Shown here: piece by piece, positions 21,401-31,746 of the stretch
How the letters are laid out: each line of letters begins with the position of its first letter
How positions within the stretch are numbered: the stretch's first letter is position 1
NCBI GenBank assembly: GCA_029718625.1
Contig: CM056381.1
Location: 50,772,157-50,836,156 of the forward strand
Origin: Synaphobranchus kaupii
Lineage: Eukaryota > Chordata > Actinopteri > Anguilliformes > Synaphobranchidae
Direction of reading: 5' to 3'
Length of the DNA: 64,000 bases
Notes under the pieces: model-generated
Database searches by the model: none
What the model saw: only the letters and a program-made list of their open reading frames with translations
What the model was told of the DNA's origin: nothing
Program-made: the position numbers and the translations under genes

Positions 21401-24400
21401 AAAATAAGATGCGACCGGATAATTACAGGAACGGGAGAAACAGTCACCGAATGAAGCGGCAAAAAGTAATGCGTTGTTTGCGATGTTTTAATAGATTAGC
21501 GGAGCCGCGTTTAGCGTCCTGATCAGATGTGCACCCTGGTTAGACTGCTGGAACGGCGTAGATGAGAAGAGAATGGGAATCATATGTCGGAAAGAGAAAG
21601 AAAACATTTACAAAGGGGAGCTAATGGAGAGGAAGGGAATATGGAGAGAAGAAGAAACCAACACACGGCTGCTTTTTAGGCTATGGCCTAGTGGTGTCAG
21701 ACGGCTCTGTCACATACAGCCCTCCTCGCTCTGTGTCTCCTAACAGCGCTCTGCACATACAGCCCTCCTCTCTCTGTGTCTCCTAACAGCGCTCTGCACA
21801 TACAGCTCTCCTCTCTCTGTGTCTCCTAACAGCGCTCTGTCACATACAGCCCTCCTTTCTCTGTGTCTCCTAACAGTGCTCTGCACATACAGACCTCCTC
21901 TCTCTGCGTCTCCTAACAGCGCTCTGCACATACAGCCCTCCTCTCTCTGTGTCTCCTAACAGCGCTTTGCACATACAACCCTCCTCTCTCTGTGTCTCCT
22001 AACAGCGCTCTGCACATACAGCCCTCCTCTCTCTGTGTCTCCTAACAGCGCTCTGCACATACAGCCCTCCTCTCTCTGTGTCTCCTAACAGTGCTCTGCA
22101 CAGGCAGCAGTGGAGGACAGCGAGAGGATCTTTACTGAGCTGATCCACTCCATTGAGAGAAGGCGCTCTGAGGTGAAAGAGCTGATCAGAGATCAGGAGA
22201 AGGCTGAAATGAATCGGGCTGAAGGACTCCTGGAGCGACTGGAGCAGGAGATTGCTGAGCTGAATAGGAGAGACGCTGAGCTGGAGCAGCTTTCACACAC
22301 AGAGGATCACATCCATTTCCTCCAGGTAACATCACTGGCTCTCTGACGGTCTGTACTATGAAGTCAAAATGTCAAATTTAAAACCATTTGATTATGAAAC
22401 AGTCTTTGCGAACCTTGTAATAATGCCTTGCATTTATATAGCTCCTTTCTCACCAACTGGTGACTCAAAGCGCTTTACAATGATGCCAATGTGTAGCACC
22501 CACCTGGGTGATGCAACAGCAGCCATTTTGCACCAGAATGCTCACCACACATCAGCTGAGGTGGAGAGGGAGAGAATGATTTTAGCCAATTAAACTGGGG
22601 GATGATTAGGTGGCAGATTGAAAGAGCCGGGGTTGGGAGTTTAGCCAGGACACCGGGGAAACCCTTACTCTTTACAATAAGTGTCATGGGATCTTTAATG
22701 ACCACAGTGAGTCAGGACCTCGGTTTAACATCTCATCCGAAAGACGTCATCTCCTACACGGCATTGGGTTTATTTGACCAGAGGGAAGACTGCCCCCTAC
22801 TGGTCCACCAACACCACTTCCAGCAGCAACTTAGTTTTCCCCAGAGGTCTCCCATCTAAGTACTAACCAAGCCCACACCTGCTTAGCTTCAGCCATTCAA
22901 CAGGAGCAGAGTGCATGGTGGTATGGCTGCTGGCTACATTGTACATACATGGTGTGTTCCTCATTTACAAATATCTGCACAGGAATCTGTATTGAGACTG
23001 TTCTCCATCTGTCTGTCTGCAGAGCTGTCCGTCTTTCTGTGACCCTCCTGGGCCTGGAGACTTACCCAGCATCGCTGTCAGTCTGTCACAAATCTCTTTT
23101 GAGGCTGTGAGGAAATCTGTCTCTGAACTGAATGAGCGACTGGAGGACGTCTTCAAGAAGGAATTAGTCAAAATCTGTCAAACAGGTTAGAACTACTGAA
23201 ACAACTTTTTCCCAATGATTTCTTGAATTAAAAATGACAATTGTTGATCTTTTGTGAATAGAAGTACAGTGTTGTAGATACTTTGTGTAGCCCTGAGTCT
23301 GACAGGAGTGAGCAGAGACTGTTCCTCCATCACCCAACCGTAGCAACTTGTTTTATCCCTAAAGGAACCCACCCGCCACAGTACAACACCAGACACGGTA
23401 AGTAAAGGAGAAAAATGCTTTATTACAGAATTCATAAAAGGTTTACAGATAACAACTCAGTCAGAACCGGACCCACGCTGGGTTTAAAAATATTAATATG
23501 GGGCAAAAATTGAAGTGCGATAACTTGTCAATAAAACAGGGGTCATAGCTGGGGCTTGTTTAAGTTGAGCAAGCTTTGTAATGTGAAGAAACCTACTATA
23601 ATGTATATACATGTTTTTCTAATGCATATACCTTTTAAATGTCACTTTCCTGTTATGACAGTGAATAGTGGCACAAAGGTTTTAGTGTTTCTGCATCTGA
23701 TAGCTGATCCTGTGCAGAAAAGCAGTCTTCACTGCTGTAAAACACCAGCAGAGATTTGTGGGATGGGCGGAGAGATGCAGCATTCCTGGGGAGTGGAATC
23801 TCTTCTCATTATTCACTTTGATTGAGATTAAAGCACATTTAGGTCTTCCTCATGCTTTCACAGGGCTGTCTGATGCTTCTTTACATAAATATGTCATCCA
23901 GCAACTTCTAGTGACTAATCAGCCTTTCACTAGTGACATCACTGGGAGAAACGTTGGTGACTCTACTGTACGATCCTGTATCTCTGGCCCTGTGAACACT
24001 CGTCTTTTTCTGCCACATATATCCAAGTTATTGACGAATCCAATATGTTACATTTGATTACTTTAGTCTAAAAGTAAGAATTAGGATATGGGTGAGATTT
24101 GTGATATGAATCACATCTGGAGGTAGTTTGGGTTGGATTCCGCTGGTATCGGATCTGAATGTAAACGCTCCAGTGTGTGTCTTCTCCTGTCAGCCTTCTA
24201 CTGACAAACAACATCCCATAATAAGTGTGTGGGAGTCTGTATTGGATATGAGTGTAAACAGGGCCTCTGCTACCTGCCCTCTGCTCACCATGGCAACCAG
24301 GAAAATTCCCAACTTCCAAAACTACTGAACCTTCAAGATATTATGTGATATTAATCAAACTTTATATTTAATATTTACCTCATTCTTGAATTGAGCTGCA

Positions 24401-26984
24401 GTTTCATTTGCATGCACTTTATTTATTAAAATAGATTTCCATTTCTCCAGGAATTATGATATGAAAGTTATCTTTAGGAGCTCATCTTTCTTGTGATCTG
24501 TCTCTACAGTGGAAGATGTCCATATTCCAGAGCCCAGGACCAGAGAGGACTTCTTACAATGTGAGTCTGTAATTAAACATAAATTAACACAATTAAACAA
24601 AATGAGAATATGAGGTAATACGAAGACAAATATTATTGAAAGTATTTTCTATATTCATTACATACTTGCTTTTGGGGGTGCATCTGGGGACTTGACAGTA
24701 TATGCAGAGAAACTGGGAGGGTCTGCTGGAAAAGGCTTGTGCCAGGATGTCAAGGTGGAATTGGCTTCTTCCACAGGTTTCCTTTAGAGGACGGGTGTTG
24801 ATTTCAGTGCAGTGGTGCAGTATTTTCCCCTGTTTGGGGCAGTCCTGGCTCAGGGCAGCGGTGCTGTATTTGCCCCTGTTTGGGGCAGTACTGGCTCAGG
24901 GCAGAGGTGCTGTATTTGCGCCTGGTCGGGGCAGTACTGGCTCAGAGCAGCAGTGCCGTATTTGCCCCTGTTTGAGGCAGTACTGGGTCACGGCAGAAGT
25001 GCTCTATTTGCCCCTGTTTGGGGCAGTACTGGCTCAGGGCAGCAGTGCTGTATTTGCCCCATGTTCGGGGCAGTACTGGCTCAGGGCAGAAATGCTCTAT
25101 TTGCCCCTGTTTGGGGCAGTCCTAGCTCAGGGCAGCGGTGCTGTATTTTCCCCTGTTCGGGGCAGTACTGGCTCAGGGCAGCAGTGTTGTATTTGCCCTG
25201 TTTGGGGCAGTACTGGATCAGGTCAGCAGTGCTGTATTTGCCCTTTTTCTTGGCAGTACTGGCTCAGGGCAGCAGCGCTGTATTTGCCCCTGTTTGGGGC
25301 AGTACTGGTTCAGGCCAGCAGTGCTGTATGTGCCCCTATTTGGGGCAGTACTGGCTCAGGGCAGCAGTGCTGTATTTGCCCCTGTTTGGGGCAGTCCTGG
25401 CTCAGGGCAGCGGTGCTGTATTTGCCCCTGTTCGGGGCAGTACTGGCTCAGGGCAGCAGTGCTGTATTTGCCCCTGTTTGGGGCAGTACTGGATCAGGTC
25501 AGCAGTGCTGTATTTGCCCTTTCTCTGGGCAGTACTGGCTCAGGGCAGCAGCGCTGTATTTGCCCCTGTTTGGGGCAGTACTGTTTCAGTGCAGTGGTGC
25601 TGTATTTGCCCCTGTTAGGGGCAGTACTGGATCAGGTCAGCAGTGCTGTATTTGCCCCTGTTTGGGGCAGTACTGGCTCAGGTCAGCAGTGCTGTATTTG
25701 CCCCTGTTTGGGGCAGTACTGGCTCAGGTTAGCAGTGCTGTATTTGCCCCTGCTTGGGGCAGTACTGGATCAGGTCAGCAGTGCTGTATTTGCCCCTGTT
25801 TGGGGCAGTACTGGCTCAGGTCAGCAGTGCTGTATTTGCCCCTGTTTGGGGCAGTACTGGATCAGGTCAGCAGTGCTGTATTTGCCCCTGTTCGGGGCAG
25901 TACTGGCTCAGGTCAGCAGTGCTGTATTTGCCCCTGTTTGGGGCAGTACTGGCTCAGGGCAGAAGTGCTGTATTTGCCCCTGTTTGGGGCAGTACTGGCT
26001 CAAGGTAGCAGTGCTGTATTTACCCCTCTTTAATAATACCCTGCTCAATCTGCCCCCTCTGATTGTGCCCCGTTTAAAAGCCCCGTTCATAAGGGCAGGT
26101 GTGACCAAACTGGCCCATGTGAGGAGGGTGGATGTTGGGGGCTGGAGAGCAGCACAGGGGGGTCTGTTCTGTGAGGGGGGTTGAGGGCGACAGCGTGTGT
26201 TTCACAGGAGAACCGTGGATGTCTAAACTCTCCCGCAGTTGATTTGGTGCATGAACGCGGCTGCGGTTGCAGATGATTGGCCGTTCCAAATTGGGGAGGG
26301 AATTGGACATGCTCAGTCCCACATTGAGGGGGTTATAATAATAACATAAGAAAGGAGTAAAATATTAAATGATAATGTTTGTAAAATATGTAAGTGGTGT
26401 AAGTTTATTATTATGATCACTGAGCTCTCTTCTCTCCTTCTTCTCCTCTATCAGATTCCTGTCGGGTCACACTGGACCCCAACACAGCGAGTAACTACCT
26501 CCGTCTGTCTGAGGGGAACAGAGAGGTGACCTATGTGAGAGAGATCCAGTCATATCCTGATCATCCAGAGAGATTTGATGGCTGGGAGCAAGTGCTGTGC
26601 AGAGAGGGTCTGTCTGGACGCTGTTACTGGGAGGCTGAGTGGAGTGGGGATTATTGGGTTTATATAGCAGTGTCATATAAAGAGATCAGCAGGAAAGGAG
26701 GGGATTATGACTGTGCTCTGGGATATAATAACAAGTCCTGGGCTTTGCGCCGCTTTGACTCCCGTTACTCTTTCCTGCACAATAGTGAGAGCACTGAAAT
26801 CCCTGCTCCCTCCTCCTCCAGAATAGGAGTGTACCTGGATCACAGGGCAGGAACTCTGTCCTTCTACAGCGTCTCTGACACAATGACCCTCCTGCACAGA
26901 GTCCAAACCACATTCACTCAGCCCCTCTATCCTGGGTTTTGGGTTTATTCTGGATCCCCTGTAAAACTGTGTGATCTGGGATAA
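17819..26984 (+). CDS. TRIM E3 ubiquitin ligase (TRIM16/TRIM25-like), six coding exons
   Basis: Predicted exons 17819-18409, 18751-18846, 22092-22325, 23023-23185, 24510-24560 and 26455-26984, all with GT-AG introns and one continuous frame of 554 codons. RING at residues 15-57 (C15, C18, C30, H32, C35, C38, C54, C57: complete C3HC4), B-box-like zinc regions at about 102-131 and 154-184, coiled coil across exons 2 and 3, and a PRY-SPRY (B30.2) domain in exon 6. The 96-bp and 234-bp exon sizes are typical of TRIM genes. Start: ATG at 17819 ([15 protein letters not shown]); an in-frame GTG at 17807 is not needed. TRIM proteins of this group act in the cytoplasm as ubiquitin ligases, the B30.2 domain recognising targets, often in antiviral signalling. 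No stop or frameshift is seen. Which TRIM number fits best needs a tree. Confidence 0.9.
18751..18846 (+). CDS. TRIM exon 2: start of coiled coil
   Basis: 96 bp, in phase ([18 protein letters not shown], then [14 protein letters not shown]). Acceptor ATCCACAG, donor GTGGGT. Heptad-like leucines begin here. Confidence 0.9.
19733..20310. mobile_element. 578-bp insertion with AAGG duplication, possibly a solo LTR
   Basis: AAGG occurs immediately before (19729-19732) and after (20311-20314). The insert begins TGTCGTGTC. Size, a 5' TG and a 4-bp duplication suggest a solo LTR, but it ends CCTATA rather than CA, so the class is uncertain. Removing insert plus one AAGG leaves the host transposase frame in phase, which confirms the boundaries. 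Confidence 0.65.
20371..20589 (-). mobile_element. tRNA-derived SINE with L2-type tail
   Basis: Read on the minus strand, the head holds Pol III box A (TAGTATAATGG, 20569-20579) and a perfect box B (GGTTCGATTCC, 20525-20535). The body is followed by the tail GCTCTGGATAAGAGCGTCTG (20393-20412) and ATGTAATGTAAT repeats. It lies within the Tc1 transposase. The tail matches the LINE at 3145-3205, so the SINE probably borrowed that LINE's machinery. Confidence 0.9.
21700..22091 (+). repeat. 43-bp minisatellite carrying the exon-3 splice acceptor
   Basis: About nine units, each with a pyrimidine tract, CTCCTAACAG, and then CGCTCTGCACATACAG. The last AACAG (ending 22091) is the predicted TRIM exon 3 acceptor, and the sequence after it in each unit resembles the first bases of exon 3 (TGCTCTGCACAGGCAG). 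Each unit thus repeats polypyrimidine tract, acceptor and exon start. One unit is 44 bp. Confidence 0.92.
22092..22325 (+). CDS. TRIM exon 3: coiled coil
   Basis: 234 bp, the usual size for this TRIM exon. Begins [14 protein letters not shown] and ends EDHIHFLQ before donor GTAACA. Rich in Glu/Arg/Leu heptads ([31 protein letters not shown]). The start at 22092 is preferred over the AG at 22103 because it keeps phase and gives the canonical length. Confidence 0.88.
22430..22945 (-). mobile_element. 5S rRNA-derived SINE (antisense, TRIM intron 3)
   Basis: At 22845-22930 the antisense of a 5S rRNA is visible: GTCTCCCATCTAAGTACTAA, then CCTGCTTAGCTTC, and GGTGGTATGGCTG. The rest of the body runs to a tail at 22430-22480 (inverted: CATTGTAAAGCGCTTTGAGT), a common fish SINE/LINE ending. 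This is a diverged SINE with a 5S-type Pol III head, not a functional 5S gene. Confidence 0.75.
23023..23185 (+). CDS. TRIM exon 4
   Basis: 163 bp between TGTCTGCAG and donor GTTAGA, leaving phase 1. Encodes [20 protein letters not shown] and an amphipathic helix ([19 protein letters not shown]) ending in ICQT. Links the coiled coil to the B30.2 exon. Confidence 0.88.
23186..24509 (+). other. TRIM intron 4
   Basis: 1.3 kb with no recognised repeat or alternative exon. Short frames on both strands lack domains. Confidence 0.6.
24510..24560 (+). CDS. TRIM exon 5 (51 bp)
   Basis: Acceptor CTCTACAG, donor GTGAGT. Encodes [17 protein letters not shown] and the first base of a Tyr codon completed in exon 6. 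The short linker exon is usual in this subgroup. Confidence 0.88.
24803..26036 (+). repeat. 46-bp minisatellite in TRIM intron 5
   Basis: About 27 units built on CTGTATTTGCCCCTGTTTGG then GGCAGTACTGGCTCAGGGCA. The unit lacks stops in the plus frames and 46 is not a multiple of three, so long frames (up to 443 codons) cycle through all three readings. These are artefacts of the array, not genes. Confidence 0.95.
26455..26984 (+). CDS. TRIM exon 6: PRY-SPRY (B30.2)
   Basis: Acceptor CTCTATCAG. Encodes [20 protein letters not shown] (PRY), then [39 protein letters not shown] and [18 protein letters not shown] before TAA. All the signature B30.2 blocks are intact. Variable loops between these blocks normally set ligand specificity. 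Confidence 0.92.
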
Positions 26985-27013
26985 GGCAGAGAGTGAAGGG
27001 AACATCAGCTCTA

Positions 27014-27019
27014 ATTAAA
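27014..27019 (+). promoter_or_regulatory. Possible TRIM polyadenylation signal (ATTAAA)
   Basis: ATTAAA 30 bp after the stop codon. It is a common variant signal; a 3' UTR this short would be unusual, so a later signal may be used instead. Confidence 0.35.
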
Positions 27020-27130
27020 GAGGGAAAAACACTCAAATGAGACAGAAAAACAAAGCAAATTTAAATAGATAAAACTTGTTGTTTGTCAAAATATTTGTTT
27101 GTCAAAACAGTTGTTTGTCACAATATTTAA

Positions 27131-27626
27131 CCCTTGTGTTGCTCTCAGGTCAAAACTGACCCTTTTCTGAGGTCAACAGCAGTGAAAATCCCCTAAATGT
27201 CATTTTCTCAGCATTCAATTTGATGGCTTTTCCTGGACTGACCCTACAGTTAAAAAAGGTAAACGTTGCACTTTTGTACATTTTCATAAAAGCGGTACAT
27301 CATCAAGGTACAAAGATTGTCTTTTGAGTCTTTTTAACCCTGCAGTTATGAAATCATATGTCATCATAATTAAGTGCCACACATCTATTACAGCAAAAAG
27401 ATCAATTATGATGTTTGTTTTATATTAAGAATGAGTGGTGTAGACTGAAGAAATACAGTCTGTCTGGACTGTGAAGTCGGAAAGCACAATTATTCACTTA
27501 TTTATTGATGAATGACAGGTTATTTCAATTCAGTGAAGAGGCGTTTATCACAGGGGGTCTGGTGAGGGGGTCATTTTTGACCCTGTGGACACGGGGTGCA
27601 GATATAATATAAAGACAACACAAGGG
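27131..27626. mobile_element. piggyBac-type MITE, 496 bp
   Basis: Ends CCCTTGTGTTG and, inverted, CAACACAAGGG, with TTAA outside both (27127-27130 and 27627-27630). TTAA duplication and CCC-starting tips are piggyBac features. Phrases like GGTCAAAACTGACCC near the left and GGTCATTTTTGACCC near the right are small subterminal palindromes. Non-coding. Confidence 0.88.
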
Positions 27627-27639
27627 TTAAGCAGCCACT

Positions 27640-28232
27640 CTTATGCATGTGTTCCACTCGTATTATGTACAAGTGCACAGTAAAATTTACATTTTCAAAA
27701 GTGTTCATTCAGTTCTAACAGGGATCAAATGTCCTCTAAGTTGATTTAACACTGAACATTTTATTGCAAAAAAGATTTCCAAACTGAATTTATAAATGGG
27801 TAATATAAAATATGACTGTTTTTCAAATTCATTTTTTAAATATTCATTCAAGTGGTATAATCACACTATTCTGAGTTTTTGGGGGATCTGCTGTAGAAAT
27901 TATAAATGTAAAGATTTTGATTTGAGAGAGAAAATGACATAAAAGTACTGAATTCAAATTCCATAAATAAATAAAAAAATTTTGGTCACAATATTAATCT
28001 CATGAGTTGTGAGTGATCCAGCAGAACCTCTGGTGCCGGTCCAGGTGTGTCCCTCATTAACTGTGTTTCCATGGCAACACATCCTAATAACAGTCTCCCT
28101 TAGGGAGGAGTGATCTGAGCTGATATTTAATCAAACGTCAGAAAACACAGGAATCTATGAACAAACCTGCTTTTAGCCGTGTGTAACTTTTCACCCCGAT
28201 TGCTCTTATTATTAGTGCTTGTGCTTTTGTTT
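27640..28232. other. No gene recognised
   Basis: AT-rich spacer without recognised features. Confidence 0.5.
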
Positions 28233-28376
28233 TGGCCGGTGTGGGTTCAGACTTTTGTTCCAACCAAGCAGTTACACCTGATTCTACTAACCAACCACTA
28301 GAGTCTTTGCTAAGGACCTTTATTAGTAGAATCAGGTGTAACTGCTTGGTTGGAACAAAAGCCTGCACCCACACTG
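28233..28376. mobile_element. Hairpin MITE next to a minisatellite
   Basis: Arms of about 55 bp: the left carries GGCCGGTGTGGGTTCAG and TTGTTCCAACCAAGCAGTTA; the right is its reverse complement and ends CACCCACACTGGCCC. The two arms close around about 35 bp. The outer tip ACACTGGCCC is the first part of the minisatellite unit that follows. Confidence 0.75.
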
Positions 28377-29096
28377 GCCCTTATTGGATACGATTGTGAC
28401 CCCACCCTGGCCCTTATTGGATAAGATTGAGGCCCCACACTGGCCCTTATTGGATAAGATTGTGGCCCCACACTGGCCCTTATTGGATAAGATTGTGGCC
28501 CCACACTGGCCCTTATTGGATAAGATTGAGGCCCCACACCGGCCCTTATTGGATAAGATTGAGGCCCCACACCGGCCCTTATTGGATAAGAGTGAGGCCC
28601 TACACCGGCCCTTATTGGATAAGATTGAGGCCCCACACTGGCCCTTATTGGATAAGATTGAGGCCCCACACTGGCCCTTATTGGATAAGATTGAGGCCCC
28701 ACACCAGCCCTTATTGGATAAGATTGAGGCCCCACACCGGCCCTTATTGGATAAGATTGAGGCCCCACACTGGCCCTTATTGGATAAGATTGAGGCCCCA
28801 CACTGGCCCTTATTGGATAAGATTAAGGGCCCACACTGGCCCTTATTGGATAAGATTGAGGCCCCACACTGGCCCTTATTGGATAAGATTGAGGCCCCAC
28901 ACCGGCCCTTATTGGATAAGATTGAGGCCCCACACCGGCCCTTATTGGATAAGATTGAGGCCCCACACTGGCCCTTATTGGATAAGATTGAGGCCCCACA
29001 CTGGCCCTTATTGGATAAGATTGAGGCCCCACACCGGCCCTTATTGGATAAGATTGAGGCCCCACACTGGCCCTTATTGGATAAGATTGAGGCCCC
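28372..29096 (+). repeat. 33-bp minisatellite
   Basis: About 22 units CACTGGCCCTTATTGGATAA + GATTGAGGCCCCA. Because 33 is divisible by three, frames with 11-residue repeats stay open on both strands (LLDKIEAPHWP; GPQSYPIRAGV). No start context, promoter or composition bias suggests coding. Confidence 0.95.
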
Positions 29097-29274
29097 CTGG
29101 CCTAAGGGGAAATTGAGAGGTGTGGTGCACTGGACAGCATATTGTTTGCTGTAATCTCCAATAGAAGCAAGCGGTTACGTCTGTTTGATATCATAGAGTT
29201 CAGCGCTTTGCCCACTCACACGGGTGTCTGCATCTCTCTCAGTGCCATTATAGTTTAATTTACCTTCAGTTCTG

Positions 29275-30776
29275 GGCTGTGTCTGAATCAGAGCCCTATC
29301 TACTGCACCCTGTCTCCTGTGTACAGTGCACTGTGTCTGAATCAGAGCCCTATCTACTGCCCCCTGTCTCCTGTGTACAGTGCACTGTGTCTGAATCAGA
29401 GCCCTATCTACTGCACCCTGTCTCCTGCATACAGTGCACTGTGTCCGAATCAGAGTTCTATCTACTGTGTCTTGTCTCCTGCGTACAGTGTACTGTGTCC
29501 GAATCAGAGCCCTATCTACTGCACCCTGTCTCCTGCATCCAGTGCACTGTGTCTGAATCAGAGCCCTATCTACTGCGTCCTGTCTCCTGTGTACAGTGCA
29601 CTGTGTCCAAATCAGAGCCCTATCTACTGCGCCCTGTCTCCTGTGCACAGTGCACTGTGTCCAAATCAGAGCCCTATCTACTGCGCCCTGTCTCCTGTGT
29701 ACAGTGTACTGTGTCTGAATCAGAGCCCTATCTACTGTGCCCTGTCTCCTGCGTACAGTGTACTGTGTCTGAATCAGAGCCCTATCTACTGTCTGTCCTG
29801 TCTCCTGCGTACAGTGCACTGTGTCTGAATCAGAGCCCTATCTACTGTGCCCTGTCTCCTGTGTACAGTGTACTGTGTCTGAATCAGAGCCCTATCTACT
29901 GCGCCCTGTCTCCTGTGTACAGTGTACTGTGTCTGAATCAGAGCCCTATCTACTGCGCCCTGTCTCCTGCGTACAGTGTACTGTGTCTGAATCAGAGCCC
30001 TATCTACTGTCTGTCCTGTCTCCTGCGTACAGTGCACTGTGTCTGAATCAGAGCCCTATCTACTCTGTCCTGTCTCCTGTGTACAGTGCACTGTGTACTG
30101 TGTCTGAATCAGAGCCCTATCTACTGTGTCCTGTCTCCTGCGTACAGTGCACTGGCAGAAGTGTGCCCTTTTAATCTGCACTGTTTAGCAGTCCGCAAAA
30201 AATATCAGCCATACTGTTTTCCAATTGTACTGTGGAAGTGTTGTAAGCAGGTCATTAGACGACCCACCAGTGTTGCCATGTCCGCGGTTTTAAAGCTAAA
30301 TTGGGATACTTTCAAAGTGCAGTCACGGGTAAAAATGAAAAGTCGCAAAGCACGCACTTATTTTAAAAAGTAAAAATAAGATGATTTCTATTTAAAATAC
30401 GTTGGTTTGGGTTAAAAATATATTTTGGGTTAGTTTTGAGTCGCCATTTGGCTGGAAAGTCTTGCAAGATCTGGCAACCCTGCTCTGCCATGTCACGTGT
30501 TGTTTTTGTTGTATTTGAAGGAAAACGTCAGTGAAGCTGCGCCTCATTTTTAAAAAAAAGCTTCACGTCATATTTATGTGACCAAAATGTTTGTGTACTT
30601 CTTAAAAAGTGTGCTCCCGAATGTACTCAGCGAAACCCCGGAAGTAAGTGTGTCATCCGGGTGTTTCAAGTATACTGCAATTTGAAAAAAGTTCGCCTAC
30701 TCAACGACTTTCTTGTCCTATCTACTCACCAAGGCTACTCAATATAGTGGAAGAGGGCTGATTCAGACACAGCCCT
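29275..30776. mobile_element. MITE family M2 expanded by an internal minisatellite
   Basis: Left end GGGCTGTGTCTGAATCAG is matched by a right end reading, inverted, GGGCTGTGTCTGAATCAGCC. Just inside the left end a 54-bp minisatellite begins, and its unit starts with the terminal repeat sequence. The remaining 30160-30776 is unique MITE body. A fragment of the same family lies at 35700-35886. Confidence 0.78.
29278..30155 (+). repeat. 54-bp minisatellite derived from a MITE end
   Basis: About 16 units, CTGTGTCTGAATCAGAGCCC + TATCTACTGCGCCCTGTCTC + CTGTGTACAGTGCA. 54 is divisible by three, so 18-residue periodic frames (SESEPYLLCPVSCVQCTV and the antisense VDRALIQTQ type) remain open; I treat them as non-coding. 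Confidence 0.95.
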
Positions 30777-31086
30777 GGGATACGTCCCAATATTCTTCAC
30801 TCCCCACCTCCTTTCCTCCACTCCCCCACTACCACTCCTCTCCTACCCGGAAGTATGCAAAACTGCCTGAATGTTTCCAGTACAAGTATTTACATGTACA
30901 GTATACAATGTACCTGACATTGCGGTTTGCGTCAAGACATTAATTAATATGTAACCATTAATATGTAATTAAGATGTAATCAGCAACATTGGATTAAAAC
31001 ACAAAGATCCATTTCCAGGGCACGGAGGAGAGGAGGTGGTCGTGGAGGAAAGGAGGATGCATTTTTTGAGTATTGGGACGCACCCC
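30777..31086. mobile_element. MITE family M1, copy B
   Basis: Left ATACGTCCCAATATTCTTCA, right TATTGGGACGCACCCC; contains ACCCGGAAGTATGCAAAACT. It abuts the right end of the M2 element. Confidence 0.8.
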
Positions 31087-31744
31087 GGGAGATTATTACT
31101 GGGCCTTCTGTCCCTTCTTGATGATGTCACACTTTGTATTCCTGAGACTAACACTAATGTTCTCCCCTTCTGTGCATCACTCTGGATGAGATCATCTGCT
31201 CACTGATTGTAATGTAATGTCATTTAATGTGATTTATAAGTAGTTTGGCTAACATTAGGCATGCACGAACAGGCAGTGCAGTAACTAGCTACCCCTTGCA
31301 ATACTACACTATACCAGCCTATGCAATAAGAGTACATGGAGGAGTGGCTGACTGTTACACAAAAACACAAAATACACACAAGGCATGAACACTCCTTCAC
31401 TCCTACAGGCTTGAGCCTTTACACTTTTGCATTTTGTATCTTAAAAAATATTTTATATTGTTATGGTATGGAAATGGCAACCAAATAAAAATTTCCTCAA
31501 AGATGATGATAAAGTTTCACTTGACTTGATATTAGTGCCACTAACAGGGAATCAGGAGCAGCAGGAACATGGCTGGACTCCACTGGACAGGCCAGTGTGT
31601 CTAACAGCACTTATTAAATACCGCTGTTTTTGTAACCCAATCTCAGCACTGCTCTCTAGTCCAATAAAGAGTTTTACAACATATTAAGGAATAAAGAGAA
31701 TGGGTAACCATAAACCATAAAGAAGATATATGCAGATGTTGACT
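31087..31744. other. No gene recognised
   Basis: Contains a weak LINE-tail-like patch at 31172-31235 (CACTCTGGATGAGATCATCT, then TGTAATGTAATG). Nothing else recognised. Confidence 0.4.
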
Positions 31745-31746
31745 TA

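Larger units (their letters stand above)
18847..22091 (+). other. TRIM intron 2, hosting transposons and a minisatellite
   Basis: The 3.2-kb intron holds a Tc1-like element (19264-20969) with two nested insertions and a 43-bp minisatellite against the acceptor (21700-22091). Sequence at 18847-19263 and 20972-21699 shows no other recognised feature apart from an (AT)n run at 19242-19262. Confidence 0.8.

Noticed and set aside
22845..22930. 5S rRNA gene
   Set aside because: Only a diverged 5S-like head is present, attached to a SINE body and tail.
24702..26184. Long plus-strand frames of 443, 348, 268 codons
   Set aside because: All are readings of one 46-bp intronic minisatellite without stop codons; the peptide repeats with the array and has no domain.
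28372..29096. CRISPR-like array
   Set aside because: Repeats are contiguous with no unique spacers, in a vertebrate genome; it is a minisatellite.
28310..29154. Periodic frames of 256, 229 and 163 codons on both strands
   Set aside because: A 33-bp array divisible by three keeps frames open. Both strands are open equally, which argues against coding.
29175..30174. Periodic frames of 255, 214 and 169 codons
   Set aside because: 54-bp minisatellite derived from a MITE end; no start context or composition bias.
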